Below, piece by piece: positions 41,087 to 49,159 of a stretch of DNA of 64,000 bases. This DNA is from Nocardia sp. SYP-A9097 (GTDB lineage: Bacteria > Actinomycetota > Actinomycetes > Mycobacteriales > Mycobacteriaceae). Every line of letters begins with the position of its first letter. The first letter of the stretch is position 1. The notes below the pieces were generated by a model. It did no database searches and was not told where the DNA came from. It worked only from the letters and a program-made list of their open reading frames with translations. The stretch lies in assembly GCF_009649815.1 (NCBI RefSeq), contig NZ_WJIC01000007.1:124001-188000 (forward strand). Direction: 5' to 3'. A program made the position numbers and the translations under genes.

Positions 41087-42094
41087 ATGCGCGCGTTGGT
41101 GGTCGAGAAGCCAGGGCAGTTCTCGGTCGAAACAGTGCCGGATCCCGTGCCCGGAGCGGGGGAAGCGGTGGTACGGGTCGATGCGGCCGGGATTTGTGGT
41201 ACGGATATCCATATCGTCGAGGGGGAATTCCCGCCGACGCCCTATCCGATCATCCCCGGACACGAATTTGCGGGGGAGATCGTGGCTCTCGGCGCCGGGT
41301 CGGCCGGAGTACGAGTGGGTGATCGGGTAGCCGTCGATCCCTCACTGTTCTGCGGCAGATGCCATTACTGCGCGATCGGGCGCGGAAATCTCTGCGAGAA
41401 CTGGGGCGCCATCGGCGATACCGTCGACGGGGCCATGGCCGAGTACGTGAAAGTACCCGCCGCCAACTGTTATCGACTACCCGGGCATCTCTCCGCCGCG
41501 CATGGCGCACTGGTGGAACCGCTTTCGTGCGCGGTGCACGGATTCGATGTACTGCCCAGGCGACTCGGCTCGCACTATCTGATCTACGGCGCGGGCACCA
41601 TGGGGCTGCTCATGCTGCAATTGGCGATCGCGGCGGGGGCGGCCTCGGTTTCGATGGTGGATACCAATGCGGATCGGCTCGCGGTCGCGCGCACGCTCGG
41701 CGCGGACGCGGCCACCGTCAGCGCCGACGATATGGATCGGCCGGAGGGCTGGGAGATCGTCATCGATTGCAGCGGAACGATTGCCGCCATCGAAGACGGG
41801 CTCGCGCGGGTGCGGCGCGGTGGCACCTATCAGCAATTCGGGGTCGCGGCGGCGGACGCGCGCGCGGCCATCTCCCCGTTCCGTATCTACAACGACGAGA
41901 TCACCATTGTCGGTTCGATGGCGGTCCTGCACAGTTTCGGGCGAGCCGTGGATCTGCTCGGCGAAGGCGTCATCGACGCCGACACCATGATCACCCACGA
42001 TTTCGCGCTCGACGAATTCGGTGATGCCCTGCGGACTTTCCGCGCCGGCACCGGCCGCAAAATCCAGCTGCATCCCCGACGGGCGGCACGATAG
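41087..42094 (+). CDS. zinc-dependent polyol dehydrogenase
   Basis: 335 residues of the medium-chain dehydrogenases of the sorbitol/arabinitol type. Catalytic zinc ligands are C37 (GICGTDIH) and H59-E60 (IIPGHEFAGE); the structural zinc site is complete with C89, C92, C95 and C103, and YGAGTMGLLMLQLAIAAGA is the Rossmann turn. It would oxidise an alditol such as arabinitol or xylitol to a ketose with NAD+. It is followed after 16 nt by the xylulokinase, so ketose phosphorylation is the natural next step. Two in-frame ATGs (41081, 41087) are possible; I favour 41087, the second of the pair. Confidence 0.88.
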   Translation: MRALVVEKPGQFSVETVPDPVPGAGEAVVRVDAAGICGTDIHIVEGEFPPTPYPIIPGHEFAGEIVALGAGSAGVRVGDRVAVDPSLFCGRCHYCAIGRGNLCENWGAIGDTVDGAMAEYVKVPAANCYRLPGHLSAAHGALVEPLSCAVHGFDVLPRRLGSHYLIYGAGTMGLLMLQLAIAAGAASVSMVDTNADRLAVARTLGADAATVSADDMDRPEGWEIVIDCSGTIAAIEDGLARVRRGGTYQQFGVAAADARAAISPFRIYNDEITIVGSMAVLHSFGRAVDLLGEGVIDADTMITHDFALDEFGDALRTFRAGTGRKIQLHPRRAAR

Positions 42095-42110
42095 GGACGG
42101 GTAGGGGCCA

Positions 42111-43502
42111 ATGACGGTCGTTGCCGGAGTCGACAGTTCGACGCAATCCTGCAAACTTGTGGTGTGCGATGCAGACACCGGAACGGTGCTGCGGCAGAAG
42201 CAGATAGCGCATCCCGAGGGCACCGAGATCGCACCCGCGCTGTGGTGGGATGCGCTACGCGCGGCCTGCGATCGGATGATGCGCGATGTAGAGGCCATCG
42301 CGGTCGCCGGGCAGCAGCACGGGCTGGTCGCGCTGGACGGCGCGGGGCTACCGGTGCGGGATGCGCTGCTGTGGAACGACACTCGCTCGGCGGAGGCGGC
42401 GGCGCAATTGGTCGCCGAACTCGGCGGGCCGAAGGCATGGGCGGATGCGGTGGGCAGTGTGCCGCTCGCCGCGCATACCGTGGCCAAGCTGCGCTGGTTC
42501 GCCGATCATGAACCCGAGTTGGCGGATCGGACTGTGCGGGTGCTGCTTCCGCACGACTATCTGACCTGGCAGTTGCGCGGCGGCGATCCCGATTCGGAGC
42601 CGACCACCGATCGCGGGGAGGCATCCGGGACCGGATACTGGTCGCCCGCCACCGGGCAGTATCGCACCGATCTGCTCGCCATGGCGCTGCACGGGCGCAA
42701 ACCCGGTCTCCCAACGGTTCTCGCACCGGCCGGGGTCGCCGGGCATACCCCCGGTGGCCGGATGGTCGCCGCCGGAACCGGCGACAATGCCGCCGCCGCA
42801 CTGGGATTGGGTATCGAGGACGGGGATGTGGTGGTCTCGCTGGGCACCAGCGGCACCATCTTCACGCGCTCCCCCGAACCCAGCGCCGACCCTACCGGCG
42901 CGGTGAACGGCTTCGCAGATGCCACCGGAGCTTTCCTGCCACTGGTGTGCACCCTGAACGCGGCCCGCGTCCTGGAGGCCACCGCGGTCCTGCTCGGTAC
43001 CGACCTGTCCGGCCTGGAAGTCCTTGCCGCCCAATCCCCCGCGGGCGCGGACGGCCTCACCCTGCTCCCCTACCTCACCGGTGAACGCACCCCGAATCTC
43101 CCGCACGCCACCGGCAGCCTGCACGGCCTGCGCCCCGCGACCATGCGCCAGCACCACCTGGCGCGCGCCGCCATCGAAGGCATGCTCTGCAATATCGCCG
43201 ACGCCTTCGACCACCTCCCCATCACCACACCCCGGCGCATCCTGCTGATCGGCGGAGCCGCCCGCTCCCGCCTGATAGCCCACGCCGCCGCCACCATCTT
43301 CGGCCGCACGGTCGCGGTCCCCACCCCCGCCGAATACGTGGCCCTCGGGGCGGCGCGCCAAGCCGCCTGGGCCCTGCGGGGCGGCCCCCGCCCACCCCGC
43401 TGGCCGATTCCCCCCGCCACCGAATTCCACACCGCCACACCGGCAACCGGCGCGGCAATCCGCGCCCGCTACGCCCAAATCCGGGACAGCTACTACAACT
43501 GA
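42111..43502 (+). CDS. xylB: FGGY carbohydrate kinase, xylulokinase-like
   Basis: 463 residues of the FGGY family. DSSTQSCKLVV is the phosphate-1 motif, GQQHGLVALDGAGLPVRDALLWNDTRS is a xylulokinase signature, and LLIGGAARSRLI is the adenosine-binding motif. Xylulokinase converts D-xylulose to D-xylulose-5-phosphate, feeding the pentose phosphate pathway. It starts 16 nt after the dehydrogenase stop, and an AGGGG ribosome site precedes the ATG. With the second FGGY kinase (43920, minus strand) the locus has two kinases for two pentuloses. A different pentulose substrate is possible. Confidence 0.9.
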   Translation: MTVVAGVDSSTQSCKLVVCDADTGTVLRQKQIAHPEGTEIAPALWWDALRAACDRMMRDVEAIAVAGQQHGLVALDGAGLPVRDALLWNDTRSAEAAAQLVAELGGPKAWADAVGSVPLAAHTVAKLRWFADHEPELADRTVRVLLPHDYLTWQLRGGDPDSEPTTDRGEASGTGYWSPATGQYRTDLLAMALHGRKPGLPTVLAPAGVAGHTPGGRMVAAGTGDNAAAALGLGIEDGDVVVSLGTSGTIFTRSPEPSADPTGAVNGFADATGAFLPLVCTLNAARVLEATAVLLGTDLSGLEVLAAQSPAGADGLTLLPYLTGERTPNLPHATGSLHGLRPATMRQHHLARAAIEGMLCNIADAFDHLPITTPRRILLIGGAARSRLIAHAAATIFGRTVAVPTPAEYVALGAARQAAWALRGGPRPPRWPIPPATEFHTATPATGAAIRARYAQIRDSYYN

Positions 43503-43529
43503 CCGCTGATACCCGTCGTCATCGTGGCA

Positions 43530-43613
43530 GTCTCACTCGTCATCCCGGCGGTCACACTCGTCAACGCGGCGGTCACACTCGTCAACGCGGCGAGCCCTCT
43601 CGTCATCCCGGCA
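43530..43613. repeat. four tandem 21-bp repeats
   Basis: Units at 43530-43550, 43551-43571, 43572-43592 and 43593-43613; units 2 and 3 are identical, the outer ones are 60-80 percent similar. Each has a core of CTCGTCA followed by C, G-rich sequence. A partial fifth unit begins at 43513. They lie directly after xylB and run into the hairpin repeat at 43601. Confidence 0.7.
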
Positions 43614-43638
43614 TGGTTTTGGCCGGGATCCACACTCC
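43601..43638 (+). repeat. 38-bp hairpin repeat, copy A
   Basis: ATCCCGGC pairs with GCCGGGAT over a 9-nt loop. The 38-bp segment is 36/38 identical to the reverse complement of 54146-54183. It lies between the stops of xylB and the antitoxin-like gene, where it may terminate transcription from both sides. Confidence 0.78.
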
Positions 43639-43639
43639 G

Positions 43640-43810
43640 CTAGCTGAATACCACCGGTTCGTCGGAGAGGTAATCCTCCCAGGTCCGCTGCCGCTCCAAA
43701 TATGTGCGCAGTGCGTCCCGGGTGATCTCCTGCTTCGACCGTCCCTCGAGTACCGCCTGCGCGTGCAGCGCAGCTTCTTCATGCTCACTGAGCCGCAACG
43801 TCCATGCCAC
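43640..43810 (-). CDS. orphan ribbon-helix-helix protein
   Basis: 56 residues: VAWTLRLSEHEEAALHAQAVL then EGRSKQEITRDALRTYLERQRTWEDYL. The strand plus two helices is an Arc/CopG-like ribbon-helix-helix, as in antitoxins of VapB or RelB type. No PIN, RelE or HicA partner is next to it, so it is an orphan, perhaps a DNA-binding relic of a toxin-antitoxin pair. I start at the GTG at 43810, with a possible ACAACT -10 box 6 nt upstream. A longer frame reaching 43858 adds a non-typical N-terminus. The gene sits between repeat elements. Confidence 0.65.
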   Translation of the reverse strand: MAWTLRLSEHEEAALHAQAVLEGRSKQEITRDALRTYLERQRTWEDYLSDEPVVFS

Positions 43811-43862
43811 GGCGCAAGTTGTACCACCTCCCCGCCCCCGTGTCTCCCGATCGAGCACCCGA

Positions 43863-43885
43863 ACCTGGACATGTGATCAACGGGA
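43863..43885. repeat. degenerate half of dispersed inverted-repeat element
   Basis: ACCTGGACATG then TGATCAACGGGA closely matches the reverse complement of the right arm of copy 3 (50908-50930). The matching second arm is not present. Lies between the ribbon-helix-helix gene and the kinase stop. Confidence 0.55.
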
Positions 43886-43919
43886 CCTCCGGGCGCGACA
43901 CACTCGCGTTTCGCCGCCG

Positions 43920-45410
43920 TCAGCTCCCGTTCACCTGGTGGGCGGCGCGGTGTTGTTCGGCGGCGAGGAAGTGGGTTGTGGCGCGGGTGGATTCGTAGAG
44001 GGTGCGGTAGTGGCGGTAGTAGGGGGCGTAGTGGATGGTGGCGGTGGGGTCGGGGGTGATGGTTTCGGTTATGGGGTTCCAGGTGGAGGTGTCCAGGCCG
44101 ATGGACTCGGCGGCGAGGAGAGCATCGCCGAGGGCCGCGCCCACCGTGTCCGCGGGGAGTTGCTGTGGGAGGCCGGTGATATCGGAGACTATGCGGGTCC
44201 AGAGGCCGCCCTTGGTACCGCCGCCGACGGCTACCAGGCGAGTGGGGGTGCCGCCGGCGGCGGACATGGTCTCCAGGTTGTGGCGGACGCCGTAGCCGAT
44301 GCCCTCCAGGACCGCGCGGTAGAGGTCGGCGCGCTGGTGGGTGAGGGTGAGGCCCGCGATGATGCCGCGGGCGTCCGGATCGAAGAGTGGGGTGCGTTCA
44401 CCCGCGAAGTAGGGCAGCACCAGTAGGCCGCGGCTGCCGGGTGGGACACCGGCGGCCTCGTCGATCAGGTCGGCGAAATCGCTGCCGGTGAGCGCGCGCA
44501 GCCAATCGGTGACCGCGCCCGAAGTCGCCATGCCGGCGGCGGATGTGTATGTGCCGGGCCAGGTCCCGCAGGTGGTCCACAGGCCGGGATGCGGGCGCGG
44601 TTCGGTGAGCACCTGGGTGAGGAACAGGGTGGTGCCGTACATGATCATGACGTCGCCGGGGGCGCGGACACCGACACCGGCGGCTTCGGCCCAGGCGTCG
44701 ATGGTGCCGGTGGTGACGGGCAGGCCGACCGGAAGTCCGGTCACCGCAGCGGCTTCGGGGGTGACATGGCCGACTATCTCTGTGGGCCAGGCCAATTCGG
44801 GGAGCGGTAGACCGGGGGCGACCGAATCCGCCCAGTCGGTGGCCCAGGTGCGCGCCATGAGGTCGTACATGGGCACGCATTGACTGGCCGATTGATGGTC
44901 CAGCACATAGCGCCCGGTCAGTCGATGCACCAGAAATGAGCTGGCCATCAGCAGCATTCGGGTCTGCTTCCAGACCTCGGGTTCATGCCGGGCCAGCCAG
45001 CGGAGTTTGGGCCCGACGGCCTGACTGGTGAGCGGGGAGCCGCAGCGCTCGAGCACGGTGTCCGCGCCCAATTCCGCGGTCAGCTCGTCGATTTCCATGC
45101 CCGCGCGAGTGTCGACGCCGTAGAGGATGGCGGGCCGCAGTGGCCGGCCGTCCCGATCGGCGGGTAGTAGGCACGGCCCGATGCCACTCACCGCTATCGC
45201 ATCGATGGGCTCGCCGTTCGCGGCCGCCACCAATTCCCTCGCGATGGACAGGAAGTCCGCCCACCACACCGTCTCCGCGTCATGCTCCACCCAGCCGGGC
45301 CGGGGCGTCGAAACCCGGTGCGGCCGTTCGGCTCTCAGGGTCACCATGCCGTCGTGGTCGACGAGTACGCCTTTGGAGCCGGAGGTGCCGATATCGATGC
45401 CGAGCAGCAT
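43920..45410 (-). CDS. FGGY carbohydrate kinase, ribulokinase-like
   Basis: 496 residues of the FGGY family: N-terminal GIDIGTSGSKGVLVD (phosphate 1), AVSGIGPCLLPADRDGRPLRPAILYGVDTRA and the C-terminal VAVGGGTKGGLW (adenosine motif). It resembles ribulokinases and related pentulose/hexulose kinases more than glycerol kinase. The ATG at 45410 lies 1 nt after the isomerase stop (TGACATG), so it is co-translated with the isomerase and would phosphorylate its product. If the isomerase acts on D-arabinose the product would be D-ribulose, and this enzyme would make D-ribulose-5-phosphate. The substrate is inferred from context only. Confidence 0.87.
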   Translation of the reverse strand: MLLGIDIGTSGSKGVLVDHDGMVTLRAERPHRVSTPRPGWVEHDAETVWWADFLSIARELVAAANGEPIDAIAVSGIGPCLLPADRDGRPLRPAILYGVDTRAGMEIDELTAELGADTVLERCGSPLTSQAVGPKLRWLARHEPEVWKQTRMLLMASSFLVHRLTGRYVLDHQSASQCVPMYDLMARTWATDWADSVAPGLPLPELAWPTEIVGHVTPEAAAVTGLPVGLPVTTGTIDAWAEAAGVGVRAPGDVMIMYGTTLFLTQVLTEPRPHPGLWTTCGTWPGTYTSAAGMATSGAVTDWLRALTGSDFADLIDEAAGVPPGSRGLLVLPYFAGERTPLFDPDARGIIAGLTLTHQRADLYRAVLEGIGYGVRHNLETMSAAGGTPTRLVAVGGGTKGGLWTRIVSDITGLPQQLPADTVGAALGDALLAAESIGLDTSTWNPITETITPDPTATIHYAPYYRHYRTLYESTRATTHFLAAEQHRAAHQVNGS

Positions 45411-45411
45411 G

Positions 45412-46830
45412 TCAGCCCGCCCTGCTGAATTCGTCGAGGGTGACGCCGAGCAGCTCGCAGGCCGCGCGCACGGTGGCTCTGTGATCACCCGGGACGGCGT
45501 GAATGTGGTTGGCCCCGAAGCGGGAGAGGAAATCCCCGGCATGCGCGTCCAGCCGGGCGAAGGCATGCGGCCATTCCCTGGTGGACTGCCTCATGAGCTC
45601 CTCATTGGTGGCCTCGTCGTAGGTCTCGAAATCCCCGAGCATCAACTGCATTCGGTAGTCGCCATTCTTACGGGTGAGGCGGGCTAGGGTCATCTGCCCG
45701 GGTGCGGCCAGGTGGTGCACCGACGCGCCACCGGCAGGGAAGAAGAACACCTCCGGATACAGGTGCACGCTGGCGAGGTTCTCCGCCGGATCGTCACTGC
45801 GGGCGGCGAACCAGGTGGCGTGCTGCCCGGAATTGCACAGATCCCAGATATCGCGATCCGCGTGATAGTGCCGGACATCGGCGAAAAGCACTGGCGTGCC
45901 GCTGATCTGCTTCAACAGCTGCATGGTGAGCGCGCCGTCCATATCGGCCTCGGTGGCGCAGACGTGCGGCTGTTTCGGGCCGTTCCAATCGTAGGGGTCG
46001 TTCAGGAACGCCTCGGCGATATCCATGGTGGCGAAGTACTGGGTGAGCTCGGGCTGGCCCTTGATTCCGGAGAAGTCCAGGTGCCACTCCGCGATGAGAT
46101 CGCGCATGGCGAGGTAGGAGCGGATCTGCCGCTCCAGCAGTTCGGGGGTCAGTTTGAGGCCGTCATAGTGCACGCCGGCGGTATTGCGCTCCAGCCACTC
46201 TCGCGCGCCCTTGGCCTCACCCGGATCGGCGAGGTCGGCGCGGCGCACGATCTCCCACTGGTCGATCTCCTCCACATCGACGCCGAAGACGCGCTGCCAC
46301 TGATCGGTATTGGCGACGGCGGTATTCATGCCCATGGGCCGTCCACCGATCCGGCCGAAAGTATTGCCGCGCAAGCTCTCCACCGCTGCGGCGGCGCGGG
46401 CTTGCACGCCTATGGCTTCGATGAGTTCCCGGTCTCCCGGATCACCCCATAGTCGGGTGTGTGCCCGCCCGATCTGATCGAGCGCCCCGCCCGCCGCCAG
46501 CATGCCGACCATACCCGGCTGCACCGGATCGATATTCGACAGCAGCAGTAGCGGACTCGTCAATTGCCCGGCCGCCAGCATGGTGAAATGCGGGAACGCC
46601 CAGACCGCGTAGTGCAGCACGGTGAGGTCCACCCCCGCCGCCCGCACCTGCCGGGCGACCACCACCGCCTGCCGATTGCTTCCCACCGGTTCACGACCGC
46701 GAACCACGGTGTGCCCGGCCGCGGTCAGTTCGGCGACCAGCCGATCCTCCACGGTACGAATGAATCCGACGATTCCCCCGTGCACATAGTCACGACCGTC
46801 GGAAATGCTGATAACGCCGATCCGGGCCAT
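45412..46830 (-). CDS. fucose/arabinose-isomerase-like aldose isomerase
   Basis: 472 residues of the L-fucose/arabinose isomerase-like family. Candidate metal ligands are E294 (CATEADMDGAL) and D318 (LFADVRHY), 24 residues apart as for Glu337/Asp361 of E. coli fucose isomerase as I recall, plus a His in SVHHLAAPG. Such Mn2+-enzymes interconvert aldoses and ketoses; fucose isomerases also convert D-arabinose to D-ribulose. The ATG at 46830 has GGGGAGG upstream. It lies 49 nt after the propeller glycosidase and directly before the kinase, so the trio forms one operon. The true aldose remains to be shown. Confidence 0.86.
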   Translation of the reverse strand: MARIGVISISDGRDYVHGGIVGFIRTVEDRLVAELTAAGHTVVRGREPVGSNRQAVVVARQVRAAGVDLTVLHYAVWAFPHFTMLAAGQLTSPLLLLSNIDPVQPGMVGMLAAGGALDQIGRAHTRLWGDPGDRELIEAIGVQARAAAAVESLRGNTFGRIGGRPMGMNTAVANTDQWQRVFGVDVEEIDQWEIVRRADLADPGEAKGAREWLERNTAGVHYDGLKLTPELLERQIRSYLAMRDLIAEWHLDFSGIKGQPELTQYFATMDIAEAFLNDPYDWNGPKQPHVCATEADMDGALTMQLLKQISGTPVLFADVRHYHADRDIWDLCNSGQHATWFAARSDDPAENLASVHLYPEVFFFPAGGASVHHLAAPGQMTLARLTRKNGDYRMQLMLGDFETYDEATNEELMRQSTREWPHAFARLDAHAGDFLSRFGANHIHAVPGDHRATVRAACELLGVTLDEFSRAG

Positions 46831-46879
46831 TGCCTTGCCTCCCCACACTGGGTGGACAACTCGACTCCGCTCCAGAATC

Positions 46880-47764
46880 TCAGCTCTGCGGGACTCGCAC
46901 GCCCGAATCAGGAAGATCGACTGTGGACGGGAACCGTAAAGGGGCCAGCCAGACTCCCCGTTGACCCCAGCCCGCCCGAGTGATCCAGTACTGTCCGGCA
47001 TCCCAGACGACCTCGGCCGCATGGGCCGCGACACGGCCCGCGCAGTCGGTGTGGCGGAAGTGGAAAGGGTTGTCACTGCGAAAGATTTCGGTGCGGGTGT
47101 AGTCCGGGCGGGGGCCGATGAACAGGTACCAGTGCCCGGCCTCGCGCACTACGAACGGCGATTCGGTATTGCCCGCCTCGGTACCGGTGGACGGATCGGT
47201 GTAGGCGATCCGGCGTTCGCTCCAGTGCAGCAGATCGGGGCTGGTGCGATAGGCCACCACGTGATTGCCGCCTTCAGGGGTGCTGGTAGCGCAGTAGTAC
47301 ATGACCCATTCGCCGTCGATGCGCAGGACCATGGGGTCGCGGGCGTCGTAGCCGTCGCGGAAGAGCGGATCTGGGCCGTGGCGAGTCCAATCGAAGAGGT
47401 TCGTGGAGGTGGCCAGGCGGATGCCGGTGGCGGTGCGATCGCGGCCGCCGCCGTCGTAGAACATGAGGTAACGCTCGCCGTCGTGCACCACGAATGGAGC
47501 CCACAGGTGTGTCTCACCTAGTGCGCGATCGACTCGTAACACCGGAATCCGTTGAGTCCATGAGCCGGTCAGGGTCTTCGCGGTGGCGTGCAGGAAGACC
47601 GTCTCGTCGAACGGGTCCGCGGGTTCGCGATGCGTGATTCCGAACATATGCCAGCGTCCCTGGGCATCCCGAATCACGGTGTGGTCGTTGACATACCAGC
47701 GTCCGCCATCGCGCTCCGGCTCGAAGATCCGCCGGAACCGGCCCGCCGTCACCCGCTGGCGCAT
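46880..47764 (-). CDS. five-bladed beta-propeller glycosidase, GH43/GH32-like
   Basis: 294 residues with the propeller pattern of clan GH-F/GH-J enzymes: candidate catalytic residues D27 (YVNDHTV), D143 (DARDPMVLRIDGEWVMYY) and E201 (AGNTESPFVV), and an LWAP motif. The family cleaves arabinosides, xylosides or fructosides. No signal peptide is visible. It is the first gene of the operon that continues with the isomerase and kinase (49-nt gap), so its sugar product probably feeds them. It starts at the ATG at 47764 with CGGAG upstream and a CACACT box 6 nt before the ATG. The exact GH family should be settled by profile search. Confidence 0.82.
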   Translation of the reverse strand: MRQRVTAGRFRRIFEPERDGGRWYVNDHTVIRDAQGRWHMFGITHREPADPFDETVFLHATAKTLTGSWTQRIPVLRVDRALGETHLWAPFVVHDGERYLMFYDGGGRDRTATGIRLATSTNLFDWTRHGPDPLFRDGYDARDPMVLRIDGEWVMYYCATSTPEGGNHVVAYRTSPDLLHWSERRIAYTDPSTGTEAGNTESPFVVREAGHWYLFIGPRPDYTRTEIFRSDNPFHFRHTDCAGRVAAHAAEVVWDAGQYWITRAGWGQRGVWLAPLRFPSTVDLPDSGVRVPQS

Positions 47765-47855
47765 GCTCCGAGTGTGCAGGATGAGTAGCTACGGCCCGGC
47801 CGGATTCGGCGACGCCGCCACACGGTGCAGCGTCGCTACCCGGCGCCGACTGGAT

Positions 47856-48995
47856 TCAGCGACAGGCGAAGAGCGACCTGCTCGCCAAATTCCGGTCCAC
47901 CGCAAGCAGATACGCCACCGGCGACTGCTCCCGCAGCGCCCGCCGGGCCTTGATGCGCCCCGCCACATACGGGGCGACGGTGAGAGTTACGCCCGCCGCC
48001 GCGACCAGCGGTTGCCCGGCCGCCGCGGCCAAACCACCCACCACGGTGCCGGAGGCGAGATCGACCTTCAGCCCGAGCATGCCGGTGCTCGATTCGACTC
48101 CGAAAGCCCGCAGGGCGCGGCGCAGCTCCTCCAACTGCGGTTGGGTCGTGGAACGGTAGATGCCGTACATATGCGCGTGTGCCGCAACGGGATTCTCGAC
48201 GGCGGCGATGGTGCCCAGTTCCTCCGACAGCGATCCGACATGTTTCCGGAAGGCCGCGAGCTCGCCCGCATAGCGTTCGCGGAAGTCGATCAGTGTGCGC
48301 ACCGGGATATCGACGATCTGCCCGGGCCGGATCACCGCCTCCACCGCGAGATGAATGTAGGCGTGATCGATATCGCCGATGGCGGGCCGCCGCGCGCCCT
48401 TCTCCAACAGCAGTTCGTAGAGCCGGTCGAGAGTGCCGACGGCGCTGTACACATCGAGATCGTCGGTGACAGGGGACAGTAGGGAATGCGCCGCCATCGT
48501 GTCCGCGAGAGCCGTCATATAGATGCGGGCGAAGAACGGGTGCAGACCGACATGGGTGACGCCGTCCTCGTCCTGGACCACGGCCAGTTCCGCGGTGACC
48601 AGCGACAGCAGCAGCGAATGCGTCATCTTGCGGCCGACGCCGCCCGCGTACACCCACACCAGGCCCGGATACCTGGCGCGCAGGCCGGTCGCGTCCGGGG
48701 TATGCGGGGCCGCTTCGACGGCGCTCCGCACGGAGAATCGGGCACGCAGTTCGGGACCGCCGAGTTCGACGATCTGGCCGAAGCTCTCCCCTACCGCGTC
48801 CAGATCCCGCTCGCTCGGTTCCAGATCGAAGAGGAAATCGGTCTCCGCGCGCAGCTGCCGGGCCAGGTCGGAGTCGGTGTCCATGGTCAGCCGAGGCCGG
48901 ATCCGCCCCACCTGATCCCAGGTCAGCATGGCCAGTTTCAGCCACTCCTCGCTTCGGAAACGCATCCGGGGGTAGTACAGCGCAATCGTCGACAC
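47856..48995 (-). CDS. DUF6236-like protein, unknown
   Basis: 379 residues. The N-terminal STIALYYPRMRFRSEEWLKLAMLTWDQV matches the DUF6236-type family (an IALYYP element and a wide alpha-helical region). A long helical middle and C-terminus (RALREQSPVAYLLAVDRNL) follow; no enzyme motif is visible. I start at the GTG at 48995 that gives the STIALYYP start; a frame extended to 49106 adds an improbable leader. It lies 91 nt upstream of the glycosidase operon in the same direction and may share its transcript or be independent. Function unknown. Confidence 0.72.
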   Translation of the reverse strand: MSTIALYYPRMRFRSEEWLKLAMLTWDQVGRIRPRLTMDTDSDLARQLRAETDFLFDLEPSERDLDAVGESFGQIVELGGPELRARFSVRSAVEAAPHTPDATGLRARYPGLVWVYAGGVGRKMTHSLLLSLVTAELAVVQDEDGVTHVGLHPFFARIYMTALADTMAAHSLLSPVTDDLDVYSAVGTLDRLYELLLEKGARRPAIGDIDHAYIHLAVEAVIRPGQIVDIPVRTLIDFRERYAGELAAFRKHVGSLSEELGTIAAVENPVAAHAHMYGIYRSTTQPQLEELRRALRAFGVESSTGMLGLKVDLASGTVVGGLAAAAGQPLVAAAGVTLTVAPYVAGRIKARRALREQSPVAYLLAVDRNLASRSLFACR

Positions 48996-49159
48996 CGCCC
49001 CAGCATGACAGCTCCGATCGCACCCCGGTTCAAGATTCTTTTTCGACTCTCCTTGCGCGCCAGTGCATTCGAATTCGCGGATGCACAGCCGCAATACGAG
49101 CCACAATTACCGGCCGAGATAGGACAGAAACTGTCCTAGTTCGGTTCGACAATGGAGTC

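Noticed and set aside
43513..43613. CRISPR array at the 21-bp repeats
   Set aside because: Units are contiguous without spacers and no cas genes are in the window.
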